DNA of 64,000 nucleotides, from positions 1-64,000 of the forward strand of contig MLAK01001037.1 in NCBI GenBank assembly GCA_001839685.1, written 5' to 3'. Source of the stretch: Tritrichomonas foetus. Lineage: Eukaryota > Parabasalia > Tritrichomonadida > Tritrichomonadidae. The position numbers were made by a program, and so were the translations under genes. This document shows, in pieces, positions 19,058 to 28,881 of the stretch (the first letter of the stretch is position 1; every line of letters begins with the position of its first letter). A model generated the notes under the pieces. That model had not been told where the DNA came from. It saw only the letters and a list, made by a program, of their open reading frames with translations, and made no database searches.

Positions 19058-20819
19058 GAAGATGAATTAAAAATTTAATCATTGAAAAAATAATCGAAAT
19101 GTGAATTTGTGAGAAACGTTTTTTTATGTGATAAATTAGCCATAGAAATCTGTAATTGACCTTTCTCCATGATCGAAATAAAGAAAAGATTCTTCTTGGT
19201 GATCATCCTAAAGTTCGCTCGGCAACTGTAATTGCTGATATCTATCATGTTAGACGTTCTTTACCAACAACTTGAATTATTACAATTATTGGAATAACGA
19301 TAAATAATCATTCATGTCACTTTGGTGTATTTTTGATAAAGTCGAATTGATAAATAATGTATAGAATAATCATTTTCTCTAGAGAAAATGATAAACTCGA
19401 GTTACTTTAACAGAATAATAATTTCCGCCCAAATTTCAAATAGATGAGACCGATTACGTTTTTTAACGAAAATAACTTTTTATGAGTTTTGTGATATGAC
19501 AAAATCAAGTTTAATTGAATCCACTGATCGGTTGTTTTACAAGGAGTTCAACAGTTTTGTCCATTTCAACAATTGTTTAATGAAGAGGAGTACTCTAAAT
19601 ATACTCATTATTTACTAGCTATTTTCTCAAATCAGCTTGGAGTGAAATCTCAGTTTATATAATTTTCTGATTTCATGATTCTTGGGGATGTTCAATCATT
19701 GAATCAATAATCAGTGTTATTCATTGTTGGATCTTTTCTGTTTGAACAATCAAATTTCACGACTTCTGGTACTAATCATATGAATCATCTTTTTAGGAAA
19801 TCTGTTGTTCTATTTAACTTTTTCTATGGAAATTGATCAATCATATAAAAAGATGATTTTTTTTTCCTTATCAAAAAGTCATGAATAGCCATTGATAAAG
19901 GCCAATTTTTTTATATCATGTTGATCAATTAAAAAGTTTAGATTTCTTGGAATTATTTCGAATTTTATCCTCGGAAAATGGGACGAAAAATCATAATAAA
20001 TCTGAAATGCCAACTGATGTGAATTCGACGAATAATATTATTTCCTCAAATTTTGTGAAGGAGACATTCAAACTACTCGCATTTGAATAATATTGCAAAA
20101 GCATTATTCAAAAATAATTGAATTGTAAAACATTTTTTTTCCCTTTACGATTTTGTTTATTACGATATTATTTTATTCAAAGGTATTAAGGTATTAATAA
20201 TTTTGATTACTCATATATTTCCTTCTGAGAGCAATGTATATCGACAAAACATTAATTTGTTCCGAGAAGGAAAGTATACCATCGAAAACATAAAAGAAAA
20301 ATCGTAATAAAACCCAAAGAGATGATAAAATTCATCATTATTCCCCTAAAGAACAAGGTTAAAATTGAAAATACTAATATCTTATCAAAAATTAAAAAAT
20401 ATTATAAATTTACAAAAATAAATAATAAATATACTATATATAAAATAATTTATCAAATATAAAACATATAAATCACTATGGGATGAAATATTTATATTTT
20501 ATGATGTCCTCAAATTTGCTATTTTTCTAAATCTCCCACAATTTGATTCGCACTGAAATTTTGTATATACTCAACAATTTAACCAAAAATAATTAAAAAA
20601 TTCACCAAAAATGTAAAGCAAAAATCATTGAAAAAGTAAATAGACTTTATTTTTAAAGATGTATACAAACTAACTAGCTCTAGATGTAGAAGACTATTGA
20701 GAGATCTAAATGAATAATTGTTGATATTATAGTCATCTAAAAATTATTTAATTGTAATCCTATTAATAATATATAAATATTATAATTTAAAAATCAAGAT
20801 ACAGAGAAAACCAAATCCA
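19058..20819. other. Gene-poor stretch with a palindrome and a peptide remnant
   Basis: No credible gene is seen. A 24-base perfect palindrome lies at 19369-19392. A short open frame on the + strand (19156-19275) encodes a protein-like peptide with HPKVRSATVIADIYHVRRS, but lacks an ATG. Base composition becomes strongly A+T-rich from about 20380. Bases 20787-20819 border the gap and show only a short meaningless frame. Confidence 0.5.
19369..19392. repeat. Perfect 24-bp palindrome
   Basis: The inverted repeat has no spacer; each arm is ATCATTTTCTCT and the centre is TCTAGA. It stands alone in a gene-free region. Confidence 0.9.
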
Positions 20820-21263
20820 NNNNNNNNNNNNNNNNNNNNNNNNNNNNNNNNNNNNNNNNNNNNNNNNNNNNNNNNNNNNNNNNNNNNNNNNNNNNNNNNN
20901 NNNNNNNNNNNNNNNNNNNNNNNNNNNNNNNNNNNNNNNNNNNNNNNNNNNNNNNNNNNNNNNNNNNNNNNNNNNNNNNNNNNNNNNNNNNNNNNNNNNN
21001 NNNNNNNNNNNNNNNNNNNNNNNNNNNNNNNNNNNNNNNNNNNNNNNNNNNNNNNNNNNNNNNNNNNNNNNNNNNNNNNNNNNNNNNNNNNNNNNNNNNN
21101 NNNNNNNNNNNNNNNNNNNNNNNNNNNNNNNNNNNNNNNNNNNNNNNNNNNNNNNNNNNNNNNNNNNNNNNNNNNNNNNNNNNNNNNNNNNNNNNNNNNN
21201 NNNNNNNNNNNNNNNNNNNNNNNNNNNNNNNNNNNNNNNNNNNNNNNNNNNNNNNNNNNNNNN
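20820..21263. other. Sequencing gap (444 N)
   Basis: An unbroken run of N that truncates the minus-strand gene starting at 21347. Confidence 1.
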
Positions 21264-21347
21264 TTTCTTGATTTGGTCTTTCAATCGTTGTATCTGTATC
21301 CCTGCTTGAGAATGTGCTGTTGAGGACTGCCAGTCTATTTTCTTCAT
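21264..21347 (-). CDS. N-terminal fragment of an unknown protein running into a gap
   Basis: From an ATG at 21347 the minus strand encodes 28 residues beginning MKKIDWQSSTAHSQAG and continuing with QRLKDQIKK before the 444-base gap. The fragment is hydrophilic and protein-like. The sequence on the far side of the gap is very A+T-rich and does not obviously continue it. The family is unknown. Confidence 0.4.
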
Positions 21348-22006
21348 ATACTAAAATTTTATGACAGAAAAGATTTCAATACATTCATATTTGTCAAATG
21401 GAAATTGAATTAATTCAACATCACTGAGTTAAAACTATCAAAATTTTCGCGATTTTTAATTAAAAATCGATAGAAGAAGTGTAAATAGAATTATGGGAAG
21501 CAGTATTATAATCTTTGTGATTCTTGGAAAAAAAGCTTCTCACAATTTTTTTTTAGGCTTTCTCCAAAATCGCTCTTTTTTCGGTTTAATTGTTGCAAAA
21601 TTTCAAAACTATGAATAAATATGGCTCATAACTATAAAAAATAGATTTAACAATTGACTGAAAGCTGTTCACCCGAAAACTGAAACAATAGCTTCTTCAG
21701 AATCATTTTCGAAATATTTTTGAATTCGGCCATTTGCGAAGTTTGCGATAAGGGAAATTTTCGTCATTCTTTTAGCTATTTGGGTTTTGATTTTTGACTG
21801 ATGGTATTAAGTAATACTGATNATAAGGATCATTTNAGTNATTTCGTACGTTAAGACTATTTGGTTTGTATACATCTATTTTTAAAATAATATTTTAATG
21901 CTATTTCAATGTTTTTTCATCTTTCCCTTACATTTTTTCAAATAGTTTAAATCCTTTCAAATAGATTCAAAAAATTAACCTTTCAATTATTTTCAGAATT
22001 GTCAAT
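21348..22006. other. Intergenic region with isolated ambiguous bases
   Basis: AT-rich with no gene seen. Single Ns at 21822, 21836 and 21840 mark poor consensus. It separates the divergent partial gene (minus) from the Myb/SANT-like gene (plus). Confidence 0.5.
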
Positions 22007-22984
22007 ATGATTTCTCTTGTCGATTTACTAAGCCGACCTTGCAAATTGCCCCCAATCACTCACATCGCCGATGGAATGCCAACAATCACGCTCGCTCTTG
22101 CCCCGGACGATAACATAAATTTACTTCATACTGCAAATCCCAGAATGCCTTGTAACGAAGACGCTTCATCTTGTTTCAAAGCAAACTCAGTCGATTTTCC
22201 AAATTACTATCTTCATGCGGACAAGAATATCAATGACAATCCTCCTAAAAATAACAATACAATCAATCAATCATTGATTGATCGCCTAAACTCATCAAAC
22301 GATCAAAATACTGATATCGATAATGTTGATATAAATGACGAAATTGATTACCACAAAATCAATCAATCGAATAATGAAAATATTGATTCTCAAAATCTCA
22401 ACAAAAACCAAGCAAAAGAAAGCGGCCAGTACACTCTTATTGACGATTTATCAATTATCAGAGCAATTGCATCATATTACGGCATGCATTTCTCGGGAAA
22501 GATCCCCTGGTCATTTTGGCAAACCTACAAACGGGCGACGAAAAGTGATCGATCTACATCATCTCTTTATCACCACTGGAGTGGTGTTATGCAGAAGAAA
22601 TATGGAGGGTTTATAGCCGCTGGAAAAATATCAGATTGTATTGCCTGGCTTGAAGCAGCTTCAGGCTATAAATCTTCATCGTCACATACGCATCAACAAA
22701 GTTCCATCCCAAAATTCTCATCAAACTCCAGTCATAATTCCCTTCATAGTTTGAATTCTAATCATCTAATGTATGCTCATTCAAATAGTACGAACAGCTA
22801 TGATTTCGATCATTCGCAAAGCCAGTATATCAACAGTATCGAGCCTGCTGGACTGCCACTGATTCAACAACATTCACAACCACCAATCGAGATTCAATAC
22901 GACGAAAAAATTGTTAGAGAGGGAAGGTCATGTTTAGTGAGGACTTCCTCTTATCGAACTAATCCTTTTAGAAAACCAATATAG
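22007..22984 (+). CDS. Myb/SANT-like domain protein, possible DNA binding
   Basis: 325 residues from an ATG at 22007. The N-terminus (1-60) and an Asn/Asp-rich stretch (about 75-140) look disordered. A compact domain lies at about 143-218: YTLIDDLSIIRAIASYYG, then IPWSFWQTYKRAT, RSTSSLYHHWSGVMQKKYGG and DCIAWLEAA. The spacing of three helices with conserved Trp/Tyr (W, FW, HHW) is like Myb/SANT and Rap1-Myb folds, and RSTSSLYHHW has the look of a recognition helix. A role in transcription or chromatin is therefore plausible but unproven. The C-terminus is Ser/His/Gln-rich and ends in a basic patch. It is followed by the ZIP gene 178 bases downstream on the same strand. Confidence 0.85.
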   Translation: MISLVDLLSRPCKLPPITHIADGMPTITLALAPDDNINLLHTANPRMPCNEDASSCFKANSVDFPNYYLHADKNINDNPPKNNNTINQSLIDRLNSSNDQNTDIDNVDINDEIDYHKINQSNNENIDSQNLNKNQAKESGQYTLIDDLSIIRAIASYYGMHFSGKIPWSFWQTYKRATKSDRSTSSLYHHWSGVMQKKYGGFIAAGKISDCIAWLEAASGYKSSSSHTHQQSSIPKFSSNSSHNSLHSLNSNHLMYAHSNSTNSYDFDHSQSQYINSIEPAGLPLIQQHSQPPIEIQYDEKIVREGRSCLVRTSSYRTNPFRKPI

Positions 22985-23149
22985 GTTCTATATCGAATGT
23001 TTTTTTTACTTAAACCGATAGTTTAAATTTATCGTGATCTATATTTATCTTATTGAACAAATAAATATTGAAAAAGTGAAGAAATAATTTTTTTAAGTAT
23101 TATCTGGCCAATGATGTGTTAAGTACCGATATGTTAACTATTCGTCGGA

Positions 23150-23155
23150 TCATTT
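23150..23155 (+). promoter_or_regulatory. Initiator (Inr) motif of the ZIP gene
   Basis: TCATTT, matching the trichomonad initiator TCAYTW, lies 7 bases before the ATG at 23163. This also supports that ATG over the upstream TTG at 23154. Confidence 0.6.
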
Positions 23156-23162
23156 GTTGAAT

Positions 23163-24071
23163 ATGACAACAGAATACACATTTAAATTTTTATCAGCAAT
23201 TGTAATTTTCATTTTGAATCTCTTATTTTCATTCCTACCATTGTATGTGACAGCACAAACAAGATGGGTATCTTTAGCAGAATCATTAGCAGGTGGCGTT
23301 TTTCTTGGTGCTGGGATTGTTCATTTATACCCTGAAGCATTTTGTTCAACAGAAAAAATTTTTCATGGGCCTATAGGTGCAGTTGTTTCACTTATTTGCT
23401 TTTGTGTTCTGTTTATTTTGGAGATTTTTGCATCTTCACATTCACATCATCATTCACAGCAATCTAAAAATGGAACAAATCGTGATTCAGAATCTGATTC
23501 TGATTCAAGACATTTGATTGATCATAATGAATCTAATCCTGTTCTAAATGAAGGTAATTTATCGACGAATTTTGTTAAAAATGAAATTGGAAATATTTCA
23601 GGAAAACTTGATTCGGTAACTTTTCTAATTTATATTGTATTAATATTTCATGGAATAGTTGAAGCAATTGCTTTTGGAATGATTGGCTCCACTCAAGTTT
23701 TAGTTGCTTTATTTAGTGCCATTATTGGTCATAAACCAGTTGAATCTTTTACACTTGGATTAATGCTTTTAAAGAAAAAAATCACCAAAAAATTGTATTT
23801 TAGTATGATGTTAATATTTTCATCAATTGCCCCATTAACTATAGTTTTAGCATCATTGGTTAAGCAAGTAACACCACAATATATTGCTGAACTTGTAACT
23901 GCGGTATCAGCTGGCGCATTTTTGTTTGTGTCTTTTCATGAATTAACAGAAATGCTTGAAAGATGTCGAAAACTAGATACCCAATCTACAATTTATCAAA
24001 TCTTGTCATTTTTAATTGGCGTTGCGTGGATGTCTATGATTGGATTTAAGAGTGGAGAACACCACCATTAA
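23163..24071 (+). CDS. ZIP-family zinc/iron transporter
   Basis: 302 residues from the ATG at 23163 (the frame extends three codons upstream, but only with TTG). Eight hydrophobic segments are visible, split by a His/Ser-rich cytosolic loop (about 97-145, HSHHHSQQS) between TM3 and TM4, as is typical of ZIP (SLC39) proteins. TM4 carries HGIVEAIAFGMIG, matching the H-x3-E-x3-G metal-binding signature. TM5 carries GHKPVESFTLGL, matching HK-x2-E. The first segments include SLAGGVFLGAGIVHLYPEA. The family imports Zn, Fe or Mn into the cytoplasm from outside the cell or from organelles; the metal cannot be told from sequence. The C-terminus ends in EHHH. It is convergent with the RCC1 gene, with 73 bases between the stops. 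Confidence 0.93.
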   Translation: MTTEYTFKFLSAIVIFILNLLFSFLPLYVTAQTRWVSLAESLAGGVFLGAGIVHLYPEAFCSTEKIFHGPIGAVVSLICFCVLFILEIFASSHSHHHSQQSKNGTNRDSESDSDSRHLIDHNESNPVLNEGNLSTNFVKNEIGNISGKLDSVTFLIYIVLIFHGIVEAIAFGMIGSTQVLVALFSAIIGHKPVESFTLGLMLLKKKITKKLYFSMMLIFSSIAPLTIVLASLVKQVTPQYIAELVTAVSAGAFLFVSFHELTEMLERCRKLDTQSTIYQILSFLIGVAWMSMIGFKSGEHHH

Positions 24072-24144
24072 TTCATTTCCCCCCCTAGTTATAAAATAAT
24101 AAAGAATCCTAATATAATTCAACTGACTTAGTTCAAAATAATTT

Positions 24145-25182
24145 TTATTCTTTAATTCGAACAAATGAAAAATTCCTACCACATATAACTGAAATTGCAT
24201 TTGTTATAATTTCTGATTTTTGTGGAAATGTATGTAGTTCATTGGTTCCAAGCATAGTTTTACTAAATTCACCACATCCTGTTCCCCATATTGTTCCACT
24301 AATATCAATAAACATTGTATGATTTAATCCTGCTCCAATGTCAATAATTTTACTATTGGAAAATTTTGGAATTTCTACAAAATCTTCATAATTATTAATT
24401 TTATTTCCTAGTCCAAGTTGACCAAACTTATTAAATCCCCATGCAAAAACTTCACCAATATTCGATAATGCAATTAAATGACTATCATAGCCAACAATTT
24501 TTATAATATTTTTGCCTTTCAGACTTATAATTTCTTCATATTGATTTGAGCCATTAACAACTTTTCCACAGCCGAAAGTTTTTCCACTATTTGTTAAAAT
24601 GACGTTTGATCCAGCAATTGTGAGAATTTGCTTTACTCTTATATTATTTTCATTAATATTATTGTTATTATTCGCCATATTATTGATATTTTGGAGAATT
24701 TGCCCATTGTCGCACCTTGTCGCTTGGTTTAATGATTCATTAATGACATACACTGAGCCGCTTACTCCAACAGCATAAGGATATAATTGTCCGAATATCG
24801 CAGAGAATGGTTCAGGTGAGGCAACTTGAATAATTCCACTTTGTTCATTTTCTGGTGTGGCAATAAAAACATCTCCATTATTACATAAAAATAATGAAAA
24901 GTTATTTCCACATTTTACATTGGAAACATTTTTGAGATTTGAAATTAAAGTTGGTTTTTCATATTTTCGGTATTCATCAAGTCCAATGGCACCATCTCTA
25001 TTGTCACCCCATCCATAAGCAAATACTTGATTATCAATGGCAAGACCAAAGTTGCCACCGATTGATATTTTGGTAAGTTGAGGAATCTCATTAATTAGAT
25101 CTTCTGCTAATGCTACATAATTTTCCTTGTGACAGAGCTGGAAACAGTTGTTTTCTCCAGATGAAATAATCTTGAACGACAT
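24145..25182 (-). CDS. RCC1-repeat protein
   Basis: 345 residues from the ATG at 25182. The frame continues 17 codons further but begins there with TTG, and two TCATTT initiators lie just upstream of 25182, so the shorter start is preferred. Beta-propeller blades of RCC1 type recur: VFAYGWGDNRDGAIGLDE, VFAWGFNKFGQLGLGN, IWGTGCGEFSKTMLG, each preceded by HTMFI/HLIAL-like strands. An Asn-rich loop (about 170-180) interrupts one blade. The length fits a single seven-blade propeller with no extra domain. RCC1 itself is a Ran exchange factor, but many RCC1-repeat proteins have other roles; nothing here proves Ran-GEF activity. Confidence 0.9.
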   Translation of the reverse strand: MSFKIISSGENNCFQLCHKENYVALAEDLINEIPQLTKISIGGNFGLAIDNQVFAYGWGDNRDGAIGLDEYRKYEKPTLISNLKNVSNVKCGNNFSLFLCNNGDVFIATPENEQSGIIQVASPEPFSAIFGQLYPYAVGVSGSVYVINESLNQATRCDNGQILQNINNMANNNNNINENNIRVKQILTIAGSNVILTNSGKTFGCGKVVNGSNQYEEIISLKGKNIIKIVGYDSHLIALSNIGEVFAWGFNKFGQLGLGNKINNYEDFVEIPKFSNSKIIDIGAGLNHTMFIDISGTIWGTGCGEFSKTMLGTNELHTFPQKSEIITNAISVICGRNFSFVRIKE

Positions 25183-25190
25183 AACCTTAA

Positions 25191-25196
25191 AAATGA
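25191..25196 (-). promoter_or_regulatory. Initiator (Inr) motif of the RCC1 gene
   Basis: TCATTT on the minus strand, 8 bases before the ATG; a second copy lies at 25205-25210. Both match TCAYTW. Confidence 0.55.
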
Positions 25197-25335
25197 AAAG
25201 TAAAAAATGAGACCACAGAATGAGATTATCCAATTCTGAATATTTTTCAAAAAGTTACAAATGACAATGAATACATTCAAAAAGTTCAAGATTTCAAAAT
25301 TTATTAAAAATCCATCTAATATTTCATTGTCACTT

Positions 25336-26139
25336 TTACAAGGGACGAGTTACCTTTGGTGACCACCTGCTGTCACTTTTATAGAGGTCTCTAAGTGTGT
25401 TATCGTTCAATCTAAGAGAATAGCTCATCTTATTTCTCCTTCTTGGAGTTTCGCAATCACGCGGCGCTGCTGGCTCGGCGATACTCCTTGTGGATTCCAT
25501 AATTTCCGTAGATGTCGAGAAAGGTGTCGAAATTGGGAAAATTGCTTGAGAATTTGCGAGTTTTCTTGTTCCAACATTTCGCGATTTTGAATCGATTTCT
25601 TTGGACAATTCTATCCATATGCTTGAATAATCATCTGCGATTTCGACGAGGTTGGCCATTTTCTCTGGTTTAGATAATCTTGTGACGATCAGGTGAATTT
25701 GGGCTTTGCCTCTTCCACCTGGTGAGGCTGTATTGATTGCGCGTGGTGCTGTTGTCGAATTGAACGACATTTGCTTGTAACCAAAGATTGCATTGTCATT
25801 GATGTGAGCTGATGAAAAACGGTTAGGGTCAATTTTTCGACAGCTTCTTTTATTATTGAATGAGTATGAAAGACCAAAGCCTCCATTTAATGTAAAGGCT
25901 AAGTCTGGCTGTCTCGGCGTGGTTTGGGGTGGGGCCCGACCATCTGCAAGATCGAGCATCTCAAAAAGCTTACGCCTGCGGAAGGCTGGACATTTTTCAG
26001 CATACATGCAAATTCGCGCAGAGTAGCATGGCTTGAAGAATTGATCAATCAATGATTCTTCACTCTGGGTAAGGGGAACGGTGTCAAAATCATTCTTGGG
26101 GTCGAATTTGGTTGGGGAAGCAAGAAACGAATCTGCCAT
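25336..26139 (-). CDS. Basic protein of unknown function (267 aa)
   Basis: 267 residues from an ATG at 26139. Not recognised. A short Cys-containing helix (FFKPCYSARICMYAEKC, about 34-50) precedes RRRKLFEMLDL. The remainder is rich in Ser, Arg and Pro with several SP/TP sites, and looks disordered apart from a strand-helix region (AQIHLIVTRL...DDYSSIWIELSKEI, about 145-182). There is no membrane segment or signal peptide. Higher G+C than the flanks and a clear ATG support a real gene. It lies 153 bases upstream of the RCC1 gene start, on the same strand. Confidence 0.75.
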   Translation of the reverse strand: MADSFLASPTKFDPKNDFDTVPLTQSEESLIDQFFKPCYSARICMYAEKCPAFRRRKLFEMLDLADGRAPPQTTPRQPDLAFTLNGGFGLSYSFNNKRSCRKIDPNRFSSAHINDNAIFGYKQMSFNSTTAPRAINTASPGGRGKAQIHLIVTRLSKPEKMANLVEIADDYSSIWIELSKEIDSKSRNVGTRKLANSQAIFPISTPFSTSTEIMESTRSIAEPAAPRDCETPRRRNKMSYSLRLNDNTLRDLYKSDSRWSPKVTRPL

Positions 26140-28881
26140 TTCGGGAATTGAATTTTGTGTTTCTGTACATTCAGAAACATTTTTGAATCCATTGAAAGTG
26201 AAAATAATGAATTCAATAATACAATTTTGCGTTTTTTTGATAGAATTCAGAATATATCCTTCAGAAAGATTATATTTTTCTTCATTCCCAATTCAATGAT
26301 CTAATTCAAATATTGAATTGTTATTGAATTAAATGAATCTCAGAAATTTTAGCATTGAATATATCTTCATGCTAAATATTTTTATTAGGTATATTTCAAG
26401 CACTATAAATGAAACTACAATTCGTTTAATCATGAATATTTCGATATGGACCTGTAATAACTCTGGTTATAGAAATAATTGCTTCTTTCAAAAAAAAAAA
26501 AAAACACAAAGCACATTGAAAAAAATCGTTGTCTAAAATATATTTTTCTTCATTAATAATTATAATAATCGATGTTAAGAGATTCAATTAGGTTTAGAAT
26601 TATAATCAAAATTTAATCATATCATAATAATATAATTAGCTATAGTAATATCGAGGAGCACAGAAGAACAGGAAATGACAATCTATTCAGAAATCTCATT
26701 CAATTCAAACTTTTTGAATCAAATTAATGTATACTACTTTCTCATTCTATAAATAACATAGAAATAAACGGGCTCACTTTCCTCAAAAACATTGAAACAA
26801 ACTGCTACGAGATATTATTCGAAAATTTTATTGACAATTTATCACTTCCATTCGACTATATATAGCAAATTGTTTTATTCATATGAATATTTTTTCTCAA
26901 AAATTCGTAATGGTCAATTTAACCAGTTTCACTACATTTCAGTTCATTAACCATACAACTTATTGAATGATTAATTCAATTTTCTTCTGAAATAATCTAA
27001 AATGCTTTATTCTAAATATATCAGAAATTTCTCAACAAAAATAATTTTTATCCTTTTCCAATTCAATATAATTAAAATCAGAATATATATAACTCAACAT
27101 ATTTTTATTTTGGCATAAATAACTGTATTACATAAGATTACGATAACAATAATAGGCTTTATTCAGGAAACCATTAAGATATAATGAAATAAAAAATAGA
27201 TGAATCGAATATATTTACTATTCAAAAAGTTGATTTTTGTAAAAACTCGAATATCTTGTTATTTATTCGACAAATCATGCTAACAAAAGAGATATAATAA
27301 TAAGATCATTAGATGATTATAAAATAAGAATATTGGAAAATGAATAAAATAATATTTCATTTAATATTATTTCTATATTGGAAAAAAAGGAGATTATAAA
27401 GATTTTCATATCATTTTTCTGTTCATAGATAATAAACGAGATTATATTCAATCATCAATATGAAAGTACACATGCCCTTTTTAAAATTTCAATTTTCTGC
27501 AGAATGAACAAAAATTGGTGACAAGAAATGAAATGAAAGATCTTATTGATCTACTAATTCGATCATTGATCAGGCGTTGGTAATTCATATTTCTCTGAGA
27601 TGATAATCAATACAGATTCCAGAAAAACAAGTTTATCGTATCACACAAAATATTTTACGCCATTCAAATTTGTATAGATTAGAAAGGAGACTTTCTCAAA
27701 ATCTGTTGCAAATTTGTTTGAAAAATTTGTTGATTGTATTTATTTCTCATTAAAAATAAAATTATGCATAAGCTAAGCAAAATAAGACAAAAGAGGACTG
27801 TCATAAGTTCTAGTTTGGCAGGATTTTTTATTCCGACGAATTTGATTTTTTGACAGTTAAAATGTGTATATGTGATGTAACTTCGACTTATTTGGCCATT
27901 GGAGGAGGCGATGGCATGTGACGGATCCTCCAAGTTGAGGTGACCTTAGGAACTAGCAAAAGCGGTAAAAGTTCACATCACCTTAAACCATTAGATTTTT
28001 CCACTTTTGACTTATGTTTGACCTTTTCCTCACAATTACTCAACTCATTGGAACTGAATATCCACTTTCTCGTTTAATTCTAATTGAAAAATATTCAAAA
28101 AACAACTATTTAAATTGAATAATTCAATCCAATGTTAGAATTCAATTGAATTTGGACAGAAAAGAAAAACTACTTTTCAACTTTCCAAATTTTTATGCAC
28201 AATATCTTCAATTAATTAATTAACATAAGACAATTCCAACAAAATGCTAAAAGACTATTGAAATAATGTAATTGGACTAAAATTCTATGGTCTACAACTA
28301 CTCCATTGAATTTAAATTGAAAACAGTGAAAGTCCAACTAGATTTTCTTTCTACAACTCTCCATAAATTATATTCTGGAACCAGAAGAAAGATTCATGAT
28401 ATTAAATTAATTTATGAAAAAACGAATGTTCAAATTTCAATAGAAAATATTTCAATTCTGTTGTTATTAGAAAATAGATTTTATTATATCTCCGACAAAA
28501 TCCATAAAATTGCTTTTAAATTGACAAATAATCTCTCAAATTATATCTAAATCTGAAATTTAATGTATAAAATTAATATACTGTTATGATATGACTATAC
28601 CACTGTTTTGAAATTCATTTTACATTATTTCTTATCAAGTTTTCTGAAAAATATTTTTGATCAATTTAAAAAATTCAATGAATTATCAAAATTGTGTGAT
28701 GTTTTTCAAAATTTTAATTTTTTCAATATTTTATCACTATGGTATATTTCAATAAAGAAATTCACAATTTTTTCAGAATATTTTCAAAAAAGTCGCAACT
28801 GTTCTCAAACATTGAAAACCACTTCAACTTTTCTCAATTTTGTATCAATAGAAAACCTTTCATTTCTTCGGAACACTCAGG
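26140..28881. other. 2.7 kb gene-poor region between divergent genes
   Basis: Strongly A+T-rich with homopolymer runs (for example about 14 A near 26490). Small frames exist but are not convincing. One on the minus strand (27679-27945) encodes a plausible membrane segment (LMTVLFCLILLSLCIILFLM) in a locally G+C-richer patch, but starts at TTG. One at 28287-28550 has an ATG but low-complexity content. No tRNA, rRNA or transposon terminal repeats were recognised. Confidence 0.5.
28860..28865 (+). promoter_or_regulatory. Initiator (Inr) motif of the kinase gene
   Basis: TCATTT, 16 bases before the ATG at 28882; matches TCAYTW. Confidence 0.6.

Noticed and set aside
20787..20819. C-terminal continuation of the partial gene across the 444-N gap
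   Set aside because: Only about ten residues beyond the gap, in very AT-rich DNA; frame agreement depends on an estimated gap size.
26490..26506. Poly-A run as a processed (retro-copied) gene tail
   Set aside because: No coding similarity or target-site duplication is visible next to it; simple homopolymer runs are common in this AT-rich DNA.
27679..27945. Small minus-strand frame with a hydrophobic segment
   Set aside because: It starts at TTG, has no initiator motif, and the only internal ATG leaves 41 residues. It is noted in the intergenic entry but not called as a gene.
28287..28550. 87-codon ATG frame upstream of the kinase gene
   Set aside because: Ile/Lys/Asn-rich composition typical of translated AT-rich noise; no motif seen.
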